Source: Alistipes onderdonkii (GTDB lineage Bacteria; Bacteroidota; Bacteroidia; Bacteroidales; Rikenellaceae). From it: a DNA stretch of 64,000 bases. Below are positions 9,384-17,477 of the stretch, one piece after another (within the stretch, counting starts at the first letter, position 1; each line of letters begins with the position of its first letter). The stretch spans positions 3,100,001 through 3,164,000 of the forward strand of contig NZ_CP102251.1 of NCBI RefSeq assembly GCF_025145285.1. The letters run 5' to 3'. The notes beneath the pieces are model-generated. The model searched no databases, was not told where the DNA came from, and worked only from the letters and a program-made list of their open reading frames with translations. Made by a program: the position numbers and the translations under genes.

Positions 9384-11066
9384 TTATGAAACCGGCTCAT
9401 AAGCTCTAATTTTACGGGTAAGTGTACGACTGCATCTGTCATGGGCGATGATTTTGGATTTGCCGGACTTGTCGGATAACTCCGCAATAGTCCAGATTTT
9501 ATCCGCGTCGATTATCTCGCCGCACAACGGACAACGCTGATTTTGTTTCTCCCACATTCTGAGAAAGCCCTGTTTGCCTTTGAGAGAGCTTAACATTTTC
9601 ATCCTGTTACGCATCTCAAAGTATGGTCGCCATTCCGGGTCGAATGGGTTGGCTTTGCTGCGGATTTTGATAGGCTTGGTCTTCGTATCAATATCGGATA
9701 GATACTTCAGTGTGTACGGAAATGGTTTCCCGTTGTTCTTCAGCATCGTACCGAATGTCCACGCCCGGCCTTTCTTCGACAGAAAATACCTGTTGTAAAC
9801 CCACTTCTTACCCTTGTGGCGGTGGCGGCGTAATGCCCACGCCCACAGTTTGTAGAAGATTTGTGCGTCTGCGTTCTTGAAGGTTTTGGCGGCTACGCAA
9901 CCCTTGTAATAGTTGCCCCAACCGGTTATGACGGGGTTTAGAAGTCCGATAAGTTTGTCCTGCCTAATAGCTTGGTTCTTACGAACAATACTTTTAATTT
10001 TGGCAAGGAACTCCTTGACGTTCTTCTTTGACGGTTTGATAAGCAGCGTACCTTTGTATTTCCTGATGTTGAAACCCAGAAAGTCAAATCCTTCATCAAT
10101 GTGAGTAATCTTCGTCTTTTCTTCTGATAGGGTAAGCCCCCGTGCTTGAAGAAACTCGCTGACTGCGGGTTTGATTTGCGATTCCAAAATTTCCCTGTCG
10201 GAACAGGTAATAATGAAATCATCTGCGTATCGCACAAGATTTACCATAGGATTGAAATATCCCATTTTGGTACGTCTCAGTTTGAAATTTTCTGCAAGCA
10301 TTGCTTGCAGGCCGTCGAGTGCCATATTCGCGAGTGTCGGCGATATGATACCGCCCTGCGGCGCACCTTCCTCGGTGGGAAACAGTTGCCGGTTGAATAC
10401 GAATCCACTTTCCAGCCATTTACGGAGCATGACCTTATCCATAGGGATATAGTCGAGTAACCATTGATGGCTGATGTGGTCGAAACAACCTTTGATGTCC
10501 CCTTCGAGTATCCATTGCGGAGATACCTCTTTTGAAAGTATCGTATGGCATTGTACTATCGCATCGACCGTACACCTTTCCCTACGGAAGCCGTAAGAGT
10601 GTCTGTCGGCGGTAGTTTCTGCTACCGGGTTCAGAGCCATGAGGTATAATGCCTGCATGGCCCTGTCTTTCATTGTAGGTATTCCTAACGGACGGAGTTT
10701 GCCGTTACTCTTCTTGATATGTACCCTTCGTAACGGTTGCGGGTTGTAGCCACGTCTTTTCAGATCGGCGACAGCACCCATTTTTGCGTTGGGAGTAGTC
10801 CAGAGAACTTTATCCACTCCCGCCGTGTTCTTACCTTTGTTAGAGGTAACTCGTTTGACCGCCAACGCTTTGGCGTAAAACGAGTGGGTCAATGTCCATT
10901 GCAGGGCTTTTACCTTGCCCGGACGACCCTCTTTCTGAGCCTTTACAATACGTCCTTGCAGCTTCTGAACCGCAGCTTCGCATCTGACCCAATCAATGTC
11001 GGTCCAGTTGTTCCACTGCCTACGGTCAGCAGGCGCACACGATAAATTAATCTCGTTCATTTGCAT
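9384..11066 (-). CDS. ltrA: Group II intron reverse transcriptase/maturase (intron 2)
   Basis: 560 residues. The N-terminal RT0-like region (WNNWTDIDWVRCEAAVQKLQ) is followed by GKLRPLGIPTMKDRAMQ, EGDIKGCFDHISH, GAPQGGIISPTLANM and the YADD active site (about residue 282). The GIIM/maturase domain follows (NPVITGWGNYYKG), with a C-terminal zinc/HNH-like segment (RCPLCGEIIDADKIW then HDRCSR). This architecture is the common bacterial class distinct from intron 1. Terminates TAA, just before domain V. Product should splice and mobilise intron 2. Confidence 0.93.
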   Translation of the reverse strand: MQMNEINLSCAPADRRQWNNWTDIDWVRCEAAVQKLQGRIVKAQKEGRPGKVKALQWTLTHSFYAKALAVKRVTSNKGKNTAGVDKVLWTTPNAKMGAVADLKRRGYNPQPLRRVHIKKSNGKLRPLGIPTMKDRAMQALYLMALNPVAETTADRHSYGFRRERCTVDAIVQCHTILSKEVSPQWILEGDIKGCFDHISHQWLLDYIPMDKVMLRKWLESGFVFNRQLFPTEEGAPQGGIISPTLANMALDGLQAMLAENFKLRRTKMGYFNPMVNLVRYADDFIITCSDREILESQIKPAVSEFLQARGLTLSEEKTKITHIDEGFDFLGFNIRKYKGTLLIKPSKKNVKEFLAKIKSIVRKNQAIRQDKLIGLLNPVITGWGNYYKGCVAAKTFKNADAQIFYKLWAWALRRHRHKGKKWVYNRYFLSKKGRAWTFGTMLKNNGKPFPYTLKYLSDIDTKTKPIKIRSKANPFDPEWRPYFEMRNRMKMLSSLKGKQGFLRMWEKQNQRCPLCGEIIDADKIWTIAELSDKSGKSKIIAHDRCSRTLTRKIRAYEPVS

Positions 11067-11692
11067 TCCTTCTTTTAGAAAGTTCTACATAGTTTCTTGT
11101 AAAGAGTCACCTCGCAGAAGTCTGCCCGCTTTCGCGGCGGAGTGACGTTGAAACTCCTATCCGCCCCGTTACAGGACGGCATTCGCTTTTTCTGCGTTCC
11201 CATACCCGCACCTCATTCGGCTTTCCTTGCGGTCGGCTTACCTGCCCGAAGGCAGGAGAGATACGGGTTTACCAAGTTTCGCGTAAGTAACAAATGAGCG
11301 GGTTAGGTTCTGTCCGTTGCGCCGGCAGTGCTTTGTCCGTGTAACCCCACAATACAAAGGGTTATCCGACTGCGTTACCTTTTGGTTCAAGCCTCTCAGC
11401 AACTTTGGCTTGTTCGTACATTACGACGCTTATAACAGTTCGCTTGTGCTAACCATACCGCCCAGCCTCGCTCCCCGACTCTTTTGTGCTAAGAGCAGTT
11501 GCCGTTCCCTCGCGGTTCGGGCTTCTCCTTGCGGAAGGGCTACTTTGTCCGGCCAGCTTCGCACCCCGCCTTTTGAGCGACGCACGTGACCGTAGGCTAC
11601 TATTGACGGAACAATAGGTTTAATCTGATCTGAATGATATTTGTTACTTCATTTGATTGTTAAACAATTACTTACACGACCTCTTGTCGCAC

Positions 11693-12505
11693 ATATTGAT
11701 TGTAGATGTGATTGCATGAGAGCAGCAATCCTACGGGAGCGGCGAATGAAAGCCGACAATCGGAACGCTCCGTCGAGAGGCGTTCGTAGCGGTCATCCGT
11801 ACGAACGCTGCCGGGGAGGTCGTCCAGATCGGAAAGCGTATGCAGGCACAACGCCTTGTCGCCGATCCACATCCGGTCGGGATCGAGACGCATGTCCTGT
11901 AACGGAGTCTTCCCGGACGGTGACAGCGTGAGATAACGTTCGAGGATTCCCGAAGATTCGGGAGTCCCGGCAATCTCGTCCGCTCCGAGACGCCGCAGCC
12001 GGATATAGCCGCTCTCGCGGACGATGCTGGAGAACTGCTCCACAGCTTCCAGAAAGCGCGTCGTCGCATCTTTGTCCTGCAACTCCTTCGGGACGAGCGT
12101 ACCCCGGCACAGCACACTGCAATCGCTCTGACGGCGGCTTTGCGCACGGGTTGTCTTCGTAATGAACAGGTAGCAGGTATGATGCAGAAAAGGTCGTTCG
12201 TTGAAATGCCGCTCGAACGACCGGCTCAAGAAACTCAAATCATCTTTCCCGATGTCGGAACGATATTGCTCCTGAACGAAAATATCCTGCTTGTGCACCA
12301 CGGTATAGTCCGGAAGCACCTTCACCGCTTTGAGCCATACGCCGTGCAGCGCTTCATATTCCTGCGAAGAGACGGTAAACAACTCCGGAAGCGTAACCTC
12401 GAACGCCACCGTGATGTTGGCGTCTTTGGAGAGGATACAATCGTGTTCGACCTTTCAGATCGGAAATTTCCGTTCGAGGGTTTCGGTTTTCAGGGTGTTA
12501 TTCAT
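11693..12505 (-). CDS. traG: traG conjugation ATPase, exon 1 (N-terminal part) with in-frame TGA at codon 17
   Basis: From ATG 12503-12505 the frame reads MNNTLKTETLERKFPI, TGA (12455-12457), then KVEHDCILSKDANITVAFEV and the conserved TraG N-terminal domain to ...CNHIYNQY at 11693. The KVEHDCILSK segment upstream of the first alternative start (GTG 12409) is strongly family-like, so translation is expected to begin before the TGA. Homologues as I recall them have Trp, Tyr or Leu at that position. traG begins 4 bp after traF. If UGA is not decoded, the only rescue is reinitiation at GTG 12409, which would delete about 33 residues of the conserved N terminus. Confidence 0.82.
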
Positions 12506-12509
12506 GTTT

Positions 12510-12824
12510 CTAATGTCGGTTTAGAATTCTTGCCACACTTTTTCGGGAGACGATACGTCGCGGATGCCGCCGTGCGGCGAGGAGCTTCATCAGTCCGTAA
12601 GCCCCGTACTTGCGGTTCAGACGGAAGGTCAGCGCCACAAGCGCACCGCCCAGCCCCACGCCCGCGACAAGGCATGCCACCTGATCGACACCGCCCATAT
12701 AAAGTACGACTACGAGAATGAAAACGGCGAGCAGGCCGCCGGCGAAGAGGAAGAGGTACTGCGCCCGCAGCCCCTTGAACTCCACCTGGCGGCCCACGCC
12801 TTTATTGATCGGATATTCGGCCAT
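12510..12824 (-). CDS. traF: Conjugative transposon protein TraF
   Basis: 104 residues, DUF4133/TraF family. Starts MAEYPINKGVGRQVEFKGL, the characteristic opening of this family. Two membrane spans follow (about residues 26-48 and 50-68), separated by GGVDQVACLVAG, then a basic tail. It is comparable in size and topology to VirB3. Stop TAG. Ends 4 bp upstream of traG and begins 3 bp downstream of traE. Confidence 0.9.
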   Translation of the reverse strand: MAEYPINKGVGRQVEFKGLRAQYLFLFAGGLLAVFILVVVLYMGGVDQVACLVAGVGLGGALVALTFRLNRKYGAYGLMKLLAARRHPRRIVSRKSVARILNRH

Positions 12825-12827
12825 CGT

Positions 12828-13142
12828 CTAAAGGAAAAACGAACGCAGAATCGTGGCGGCGACGATCAGGAAGATACAGGCTCCGAACCAGCTCGCAGCG
12901 GTTTTAGACGTATCCGGATCGCCCGAACTGAACTTCTGATAGACCCGCACTCCGCCGATCAGGCCGATGACGGCGCCGATGGCGTAGATCAGCTTGGTCG
13001 CCGGGTCGAAATACGACGTGACCATCTGCGTAGCCTCCTGAATGCCGGCCATGCCGTTGCCTTGCTGCGCTGCGGCGTGCTGCACCGTGGCGAGCAGTCA
13101 TACGGCGATTCATGCCGAACTGAAAATGAGTTTTCTTTTCAT
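12828..13142 (-). CDS. traE: Conjugative transposon protein TraE with two in-frame TGA codons in the signal peptide
   Basis: The mature domain (QGNGMAGIQEATQMVTSYF to the C-terminal TAASWFGACIFLIVAA region) is a very good match to the DUF4134/TraE family, VirB2-like pilin candidates with two TM segments. The family carries an N-terminal signal peptide. Here ATG 13140-13142 opens MKRKLIFSSA, TGA (13110-13112), IAV, TGA (13098-13100), LLATVQHAAAQQGNG. With both TGA as Trp this is a perfect signal peptide ending in AAAQ. Without readthrough the only start is GTG 13085, which removes the leader and would mislocalise the protein. Trp in the mature part is TGG. Stop TAG. Confidence 0.8.
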
Positions 13143-13285
13143 GGATGATTGTGTTTTTTAATTCGACTTCAGATTTTCTCTCCGGGCGCTGGGCCCGTGA
13201 TTCATGCGTGCTGCTCATCCTGCCGTCAGCCTGAATCGTAGTATCCGGGAGCTTTCATAGCTTCGCATTTTTTAAGTTGAACAAT

Positions 13286-14023
13286 CTATTTCGGAGCGGC
13301 AGCTATACGCTGCGCCGCTTCCTTCTCGGCATCGTCCAGATAACGGGCGATGATCGGGCTGGCGCCGGAGATGGCGTCCATGAGTGTACGCTGCACTTCC
13401 GTATGGCGGATGTCACGCAGCACTCCGGCCAGGGTTTGCCGCTGCTCTTCAGGCACGGCCTGCCCCTTGCACAAGGCGAGGATGCAATCCAACTGCTGCG
13501 GAGAGAAACTCTGCGTCCCGGCAGGCGGGGCCGTCGTTTCGCATCCTATGTCCATCACCTCTTCGGTCGCAGCTTCGCGCATCAGGGTGTTCTCTTCCTC
13601 CGCGGTGAGCGCCGTAGGTTCCTTATGTATCCACCCCTGAACGGTCGCTTGCACGGCGCGATGTTCCTTATCGCTGTCGCTTGCCGGTACAAATGTATGG
13701 TCGCTCTTGTCTGAATTGTTCCCTTTGCGTCGGGAGTGGCGTGACACGGCGCGTGCTGGCGTCCGCTGACCGGTGCCGTAGTCCCGGGTGACGACCAACG
13801 CATCGTCTTTAGGGGGAACGGCCGCCGTCCGACGCCTGCGGCGGCGCGGCGGGTCGAGACGGTCGGCTTGCCGCCGATACCAACGCGCCAGCGCCCGGCA
13901 CGTCGGCCCGAAGCAAATCTCGCCCAACTCGCCCCGGAAGAGGAACTTATCCAGAAACAGGTAGCAGAACAGCACAAGGAACAGCACGACGAGGGTTTCC
14001 GTGATTTTCATAACGGGTGTCAT
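13286..14023 (-). CDS. Transfer protein in the TraC/TraD position
   Basis: 245 residues with one N-terminal TM segment (VVLFLVLFCYLFLDKFLF, about residues 10-30), a highly basic Arg-rich linker, a disordered middle and a helical C-terminal region from about residue 160. It lies between traB and traE, where CTnDOT-type operons have traC and traD; only one gene occupies the spot here. The TraD/DUF4122-type assignment rests on position, size and topology, not on a diagnostic motif. Stop TAG; starts 2 bp after traB ends. The 143 bp between its stop and traE hold no gene I can support. Confidence 0.65.
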   Translation of the reverse strand: MTPVMKITETLVVLFLVLFCYLFLDKFLFRGELGEICFGPTCRALARWYRRQADRLDPPRRRRRRTAAVPPKDDALVVTRDYGTGQRTPARAVSRHSRRKGNNSDKSDHTFVPASDSDKEHRAVQATVQGWIHKEPTALTAEEENTLMREAATEEVMDIGCETTAPPAGTQSFSPQQLDCILALCKGQAVPEEQRQTLAGVLRDIRHTEVQRTLMDAISGASPIIARYLDDAEKEAAQRIAAAPK

Positions 14024-14025
14024 CC

Positions 14026-14406
14026 TTATAGAATTTTATTGAGTCCTTTGGAGCAGAGCGACCGTATTTCCGTCCGGTGCCGCTCGAAGTGCTGTTCCAA
14101 TACGTTGTCGATGAAGTTCCCGACTGTAAAACGCCGGTTGCCCGCAACGCCCACGAGGGTCGTGATCTTGCGGTGCAGCCGCCGGTCGATATAGACGCAT
14201 TGCCGGGCTTCGGAAGGAGTATTCTTCAGAAACCGCGACGCATAGTCTTCCGCATCCGAACGCCTGACGCGCGGCTCCGAAGCAGACGCTTCCGCCGGCT
14301 CCGGGGCTATGGCATCTGACGCCGAGGCAGCCGGTTCGGGGCCGGCCATCAGGCTGCGCAGGTATTCTTCGTCGAGCTCCTGCCGGACAGGTACTTTCCT
14401 ACTCAT
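14026..14406 (-). CDS. traB: Conjugative transposon protein TraB (DUF3408)
   Basis: 126 residues. An acidic, Ala/Glu/Pro-rich N-terminal half is followed by a ribbon-helix-helix-like C-terminal domain (QCVYIDRRLHRKITTLVGV to FIDNVLEQHFERHRTEI) typical of DUF3408 proteins encoded next to TraA. It is probably a DNA-binding partner of the ParA-like TraA. It overlaps traA by 8 bp and ends 2 bp before the next gene. Stop TAA. Confidence 0.85.
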   Translation of the reverse strand: MSRKVPVRQELDEEYLRSLMAGPEPAASASDAIAPEPAEASASEPRVRRSDAEDYASRFLKNTPSEARQCVYIDRRLHRKITTLVGVAGNRRFTVGNFIDNVLEQHFERHRTEIRSLCSKGLNKIL

Positions 14407-15172
14407 GGGACGGAAGTTTCAGTACGGCGCAGATCTCCATCATCAGGCGGTCGAAACCGCACTCGGCGACGAAAGCCCGGTCGGGCGGCAGCAGCGTACA
14501 CCGGTACACCGGGCCGCCCGTTTCCTGAATATCCTTGTTGAAGTTGCTCCGCACGGGAATATGCGTGCGCAGATGCCGCAGCCCCAACTGATCGAGGACT
14601 TTCTCGTACTGCTCATAGAGCGGCGTCCGCTCGCGGCGATCCACCAAGTTCCAGAACAGGAACAGCTCCCGAAGATGCGCCCGTCCCGTCTTGATCAGGC
14701 GGTCGTTGAGAACAGAGGCGAAATTGAGCGTGCTTTCCAGCACGATCCGGTCGGCTTTCATCGGGATGAAAAGGTAGTCCAACTCGACGATCGTGGAGAG
14801 CACGCCTTCATTGCCCACCGTTCCCGGGAGGTCGAACAGCACGACATCGTATCGTTCTTCAGCGACGGCGGCCCATTTCCGCCATTCCGACATCGCCTCG
14901 GAAGGTTTGCAGCAGAGAATACGATAAGGTTTCACCCCTTTGTTCTCGGCGAGTGAAACGAGGAGTCTGCCGTAGATCGCCGAAGACTGCACGACGGCCT
15001 TGTCGCGGTTCGAGAGTTTGAGGATGGAGTGCTGCGGGTAGTCGCAGTCCACCACCGCGACGCGGATGCCGTGCAGGTAGTGCAGCCACGAGGCTGCCAG
15101 CACCGTGAGGGTCGATTTGCCGACGCCCCCTTTCTGGGAGGCGAAAGCGATGCACAACGGATTCTGTTCCAT
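14399..15172 (-). CDS. traA: ParA-family ATPase TraA
   Basis: 257 residues. A deviant Walker A motif (SQKGGVGKSTLTVLAASWL, residues about 12-30) and a Walker B region (YDVVLFDLPGTVGNEG) identify a ParA/MinD-type ATPase. This is the TraA protein at the head of CTnDOT-type transfer operons, possibly acting in element positioning or stabilisation with TraB. The gene is divergent from mobA across the candidate oriT and begins 2 bp from a run of A residues. Stop TAG. Confidence in the ParA assignment is very high; its precise cellular role is inferred. Confidence 0.92.
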   Translation of the reverse strand: MEQNPLCIAFASQKGGVGKSTLTVLAASWLHYLHGIRVAVVDCDYPQHSILKLSNRDKAVVQSSAIYGRLLVSLAENKGVKPYRILCCKPSEAMSEWRKWAAVAEERYDVVLFDLPGTVGNEGVLSTIVELDYLFIPMKADRIVLESTLNFASVLNDRLIKTGRAHLRELFLFWNLVDRRERTPLYEQYEKVLDQLGLRHLRTHIPVRSNFNKDIQETGGPVYRCTLLPPDRAFVAECGFDRLMMEICAVLKLPSHE

Positions 15173-15753
15173 ACAAAAATAATTAAGCGATTAATATTTA
15201 ACTTGTTCCGATACGCGGATACGTACTTGCGTATTTACGTATCTTCGGCGATTCATACGCCTTTGCGGATTCACATACTTTTGTCGGCAGATACGGATAT
15301 AAGCTGTCACATACAAACTTCGGCATCTATGCAGACATCTATATCCGTATCCGCATAGCCGCGCAATGACGGATGTACGGGAGTAAGAGATTACGCGGGC
15401 AGGTAGATTCGTAAGTACTGATCCGCGCACAAAGAAAATGAGAAAACGCCCCCGTTCGGCGGCTCCGAAAACGGGTGGCGCCCAAAGACGCGTATCGGCG
15501 TCCGTTGGCAGGTATATGTCTGATACAACATAAGATAAAACGCTCTACCTTTGCCTCCGAAAAGAGTAATCCCGCCGCGACGCCGAAGGCGCGCACCTTC
15601 ATCCGGCCCTTGGCCGGATTTCTATATGCGCCTGCATATAGCAAGGGGTACTTTCAGCCGCTCGGAATATTCCGAGCCGCCGAAAGTGCCGCCGCGACCT
15701 GCGGCGCGGCGGACGGTTACTCCCGAGTCGTAACCTCAAAACACCGATGCCCT
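15173..15753. other. Non-coding divergent region between traA and mobA, candidate oriT and operon promoters
   Basis: 581 bp without a supportable gene. The traA-proximal half (about 15190-15365) is AT-richer and filled with variants of a TACGTATC/GCGGATAC-like word on both strands, which could be binding sites for TraA/TraB or for a transfer regulator. The mobA-proximal half holds four stacked inverted repeats (15601-15706). Position directly upstream of mobA/mobB, and repeats of this kind, are usual for origins of transfer in this element class. The nic site itself cannot be named from sequence alone. Promoters for both divergent operons must also lie here. Confidence 0.6.
15601..15706. repeat. 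Four stacked inverted repeats upstream of mobA
   Basis: IR1 15601-15619 is ATCCGGCC-CTT-GGCCGGAT (8-bp arms, perfect). IR2 15622-15641 is CTATATGC-GCCT-GCATATAG (8-bp arms, perfect). IR3 15650-15687 has a perfect 18-bp palindrome GCTCGGAATATTCCGAGC at its core and outer ACTTTC/GAAAGT arms. IR4 15690-15706 is CGCCGC-GACCT-GCGGCG. The density of four hairpins in 106 bp just before the mobilisation genes points to a relaxosome loading site. Confidence 0.8.
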
Positions 15754-16179
15754 ATGGATGCTGCCGATAAACCGACCTCCGCCGCGGGCCGCAAAGCCCT
15801 CGACGATCCGCGCATACACCGCTATTACGTTCGCCTGACAAGCGAGCAGAACGAGCGTTTCCTGCGCATGTACGAACACTCCGGAATGAAAAATAAAGCC
15901 GATTTCATCTGCCACCGCATCTTCGGATGACCTTTTACGGTCGTCGTTCGAGACAAGAACACCTACGATTTCTATGTCCGGCTGACGGGATTTTACGCCC
16001 AGTTCCGGGCTGTCGGGGTGAACTACAACCAGTGCGTCAAAGCCATACACACGACCTTCGGCGATAAGAAAGCGTTGGCCTATCTCTACCGTCTGACGCT
16101 CGAAACGCAACGGCTGGAACAACTCGTGAAGGCGGTCGTCGAACTTACGAAGGAGCTGCTGCAATGGTGCCGAAAGTAA
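15754..16179 (+). CDS. mobA: Mobilisation protein MobA with in-frame TGA at codon 59
   Basis: From ATG 15754 the frame reads a ribbon-helix-helix-like N terminus (RYYVRLTSEQNERFLRM, then GMKNKADFICHRIFG), a TGA at 15928-15930, and continues PFTVVVRDKNTYDFYVRLTGFYAQFRAVGVNYNQCVKAIHTTF to a TAA at 16177. The GVNYNQ segment and length (140 residues counting the TGA) match the small accessory mobilisation protein that precedes the relaxase in Bacteroidales ICEs. Both halves are in one frame, so the TGA is the only lesion. Its last 16 bp overlap mobB. A Trp near the C terminus is coded TGG, so both codons would be in use if TGA is Trp. Confidence 0.8.
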
Positions 16180-17456
16180 ACTCCGGGGCCAACGTCTACG
16201 GCGTACTTCAGTATAACCGCATTAAGGTCGAAGCCGGCGATGGCCGGATATTATACATGCAGGGAATACCCGAACGCAGCGACGGCAGATTCAGTATCGA
16301 GGAGTGTGCGGAAGCCTTCGGGTACTACACGGCGCTCAATCCCCGTGTCCGAAAACCGGTCGTGCATTTCTCGCTCAACCCCTCGCCCGAAGACCGGCTT
16401 TCGGAAGCGCAGCTCACGCGACTTGCCGCCGAGTTCATGGAACGCATGGGATACGGTCGCCAGCCCTATGTCGTCTTTCTGCACGAAGACATCGCACGGC
16501 GACACATGCACATCGTCTCGGTGAGGGTGGACGAGCAGGGCCAGAAGATCGACCACAACAACGAACTGCGGCGCGCCATGGCGGTTTGCAGAGAGTTGGA
16601 ATACGAGTACGGTCTGCATGTGCCCGAAGACGGCGGCGTGCAAACAGAACCGGAAGAATTGCGCCGGGTCGATTACCGTCGGAGCGATTTGAAGCATCAG
16701 CTGCGTAACGTCGTGATGACGCTCAAGCAGCAGTACGGATTCCAGTCCCTCGCGGAGTTCAACACGCTGCTCGAACGCTATGGCGTCGCAGCCGAAGAGA
16801 TCCGAGGCGACGTGCAAGGCAGACCGTATCGGGGGCTCGTTTACCACGTGCTCGATGACGACGGGCAGCGCACGGGAGCGGCGGTCAAAGCGTCCCGGCT
16901 GGGCGATTTTTTCGGATGGAAGGCGCTGGAAGAAAAATTCGACGCCTCGAAACAACGGCTTCGGCAACATCCCGAAACGCTCGACCGCACACGCCGCGAG
17001 ATCGACCGTGCCCGGAGCGGAGGCCGTGACCGCGAAGCGTTCACGGCCGAACTTCGGGAGAACGGTATCGACGCTGTTTTCCGGGAGAACGACGCCGGGC
17101 GGATTTACGGCGTCACCTTCATCGACCGCACGACACATCAGGTGTTCAACGGCTCTCGGCTCGGAAAGGAGTATGCGGCCAACGCTTTCGAGGCGTGGTT
17201 CAACGGTCGGGAGCAAGAGTCGTCCACACCCATACAGGAAGAGTTACGGCCGTTGCCGCCCCTCGAACCGCCCCTGCCGGGACTATCTTCGGTCGAAGAG
17301 TTCGAGGAGTACATTGAGACCCATTACGTTTCGATACCCGACGTAATAGGCGAACTCATGGAATATACGCCCGAAAAGGAGTGGGAAACAGCTCCCGAAT
17401 ACCGGCTCTTCCCCCGCAGGAAGAAGCGGCGGCGGAAAATCCGGAAAAGAATTTAA
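16164..17456 (+). CDS. mobB: Relaxase/mobilisation nuclease MobB
   Basis: 430 residues, relaxase family of CTnDOT-type elements. A Tyr-rich N terminus (ANVYGVLQYNRIKVEAG) is followed by the histidine metal-binding motif EDIARRHMHIVSVRVD near residue 118 and the typical NNELRRAMAVCRELEYEYGL. It should nick and covalently hold the transferred strand at oriT together with MobA. The C-terminal third is charged and Pro/Glu-rich, ending in a basic KKRRRKIRKRI tail. Start overlaps mobA; the coupling protein gene begins 21 bp downstream. No internal stops; ends TAA. Confidence 0.9.
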   Translation: MVPKVNSGANVYGVLQYNRIKVEAGDGRILYMQGIPERSDGRFSIEECAEAFGYYTALNPRVRKPVVHFSLNPSPEDRLSEAQLTRLAAEFMERMGYGRQPYVVFLHEDIARRHMHIVSVRVDEQGQKIDHNNELRRAMAVCRELEYEYGLHVPEDGGVQTEPEELRRVDYRRSDLKHQLRNVVMTLKQQYGFQSLAEFNTLLERYGVAAEEIRGDVQGRPYRGLVYHVLDDDGQRTGAAVKASRLGDFFGWKALEEKFDASKQRLRQHPETLDRTRREIDRARSGGRDREAFTAELRENGIDAVFRENDAGRIYGVTFIDRTTHQVFNGSRLGKEYAANAFEAWFNGREQESSTPIQEELRPLPPLEPPLPGLSSVEEFEEYIETHYVSIPDVIGELMEYTPEKEWETAPEYRLFPRRKKRRRKIRKRI

Positions 17457-17477
17457 CAATCTCAATACGTTACGATC

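Larger units (their letters stand above)
9290..11692 (-). mobile_element. Group II intron 2 in traG
   Basis: The minus-strand element begins GTGCGACAAGAGG at 11692 and ends ...CTACTCGAC at 9290, again GUGYG to AY. It contains a canonical domain V (9331-9364), a domain VI-like hairpin (GGGAGCAGTAATGCTCCC) just before the 3' end, and a 560-residue RT. Excision joins ...AATCAATAT to CTGTTTTTG, giving NHIYNQYLFLDNS, which matches the uninterrupted TraG sequence as I recall it. The 626 nt from 11067 to 11692 is the 5' ribozyme region; no gene is evident there. Sequence and RT type differ from intron 1, so the two arrived independently. Confidence 0.88.

Noticed and set aside
8009..9487. A 492-residue stand-alone TraG protein
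   Set aside because: Its first 66 and last few residues are intron sequence; splice-site analysis shows it is exon 2 of traG.
5657..11066. Diversity-generating retroelement or retron
   Set aside because: Both RTs are group II intron maturases with domain V close to the intron 3' ends; no template/variable repeat pair or msr/msd is visible.
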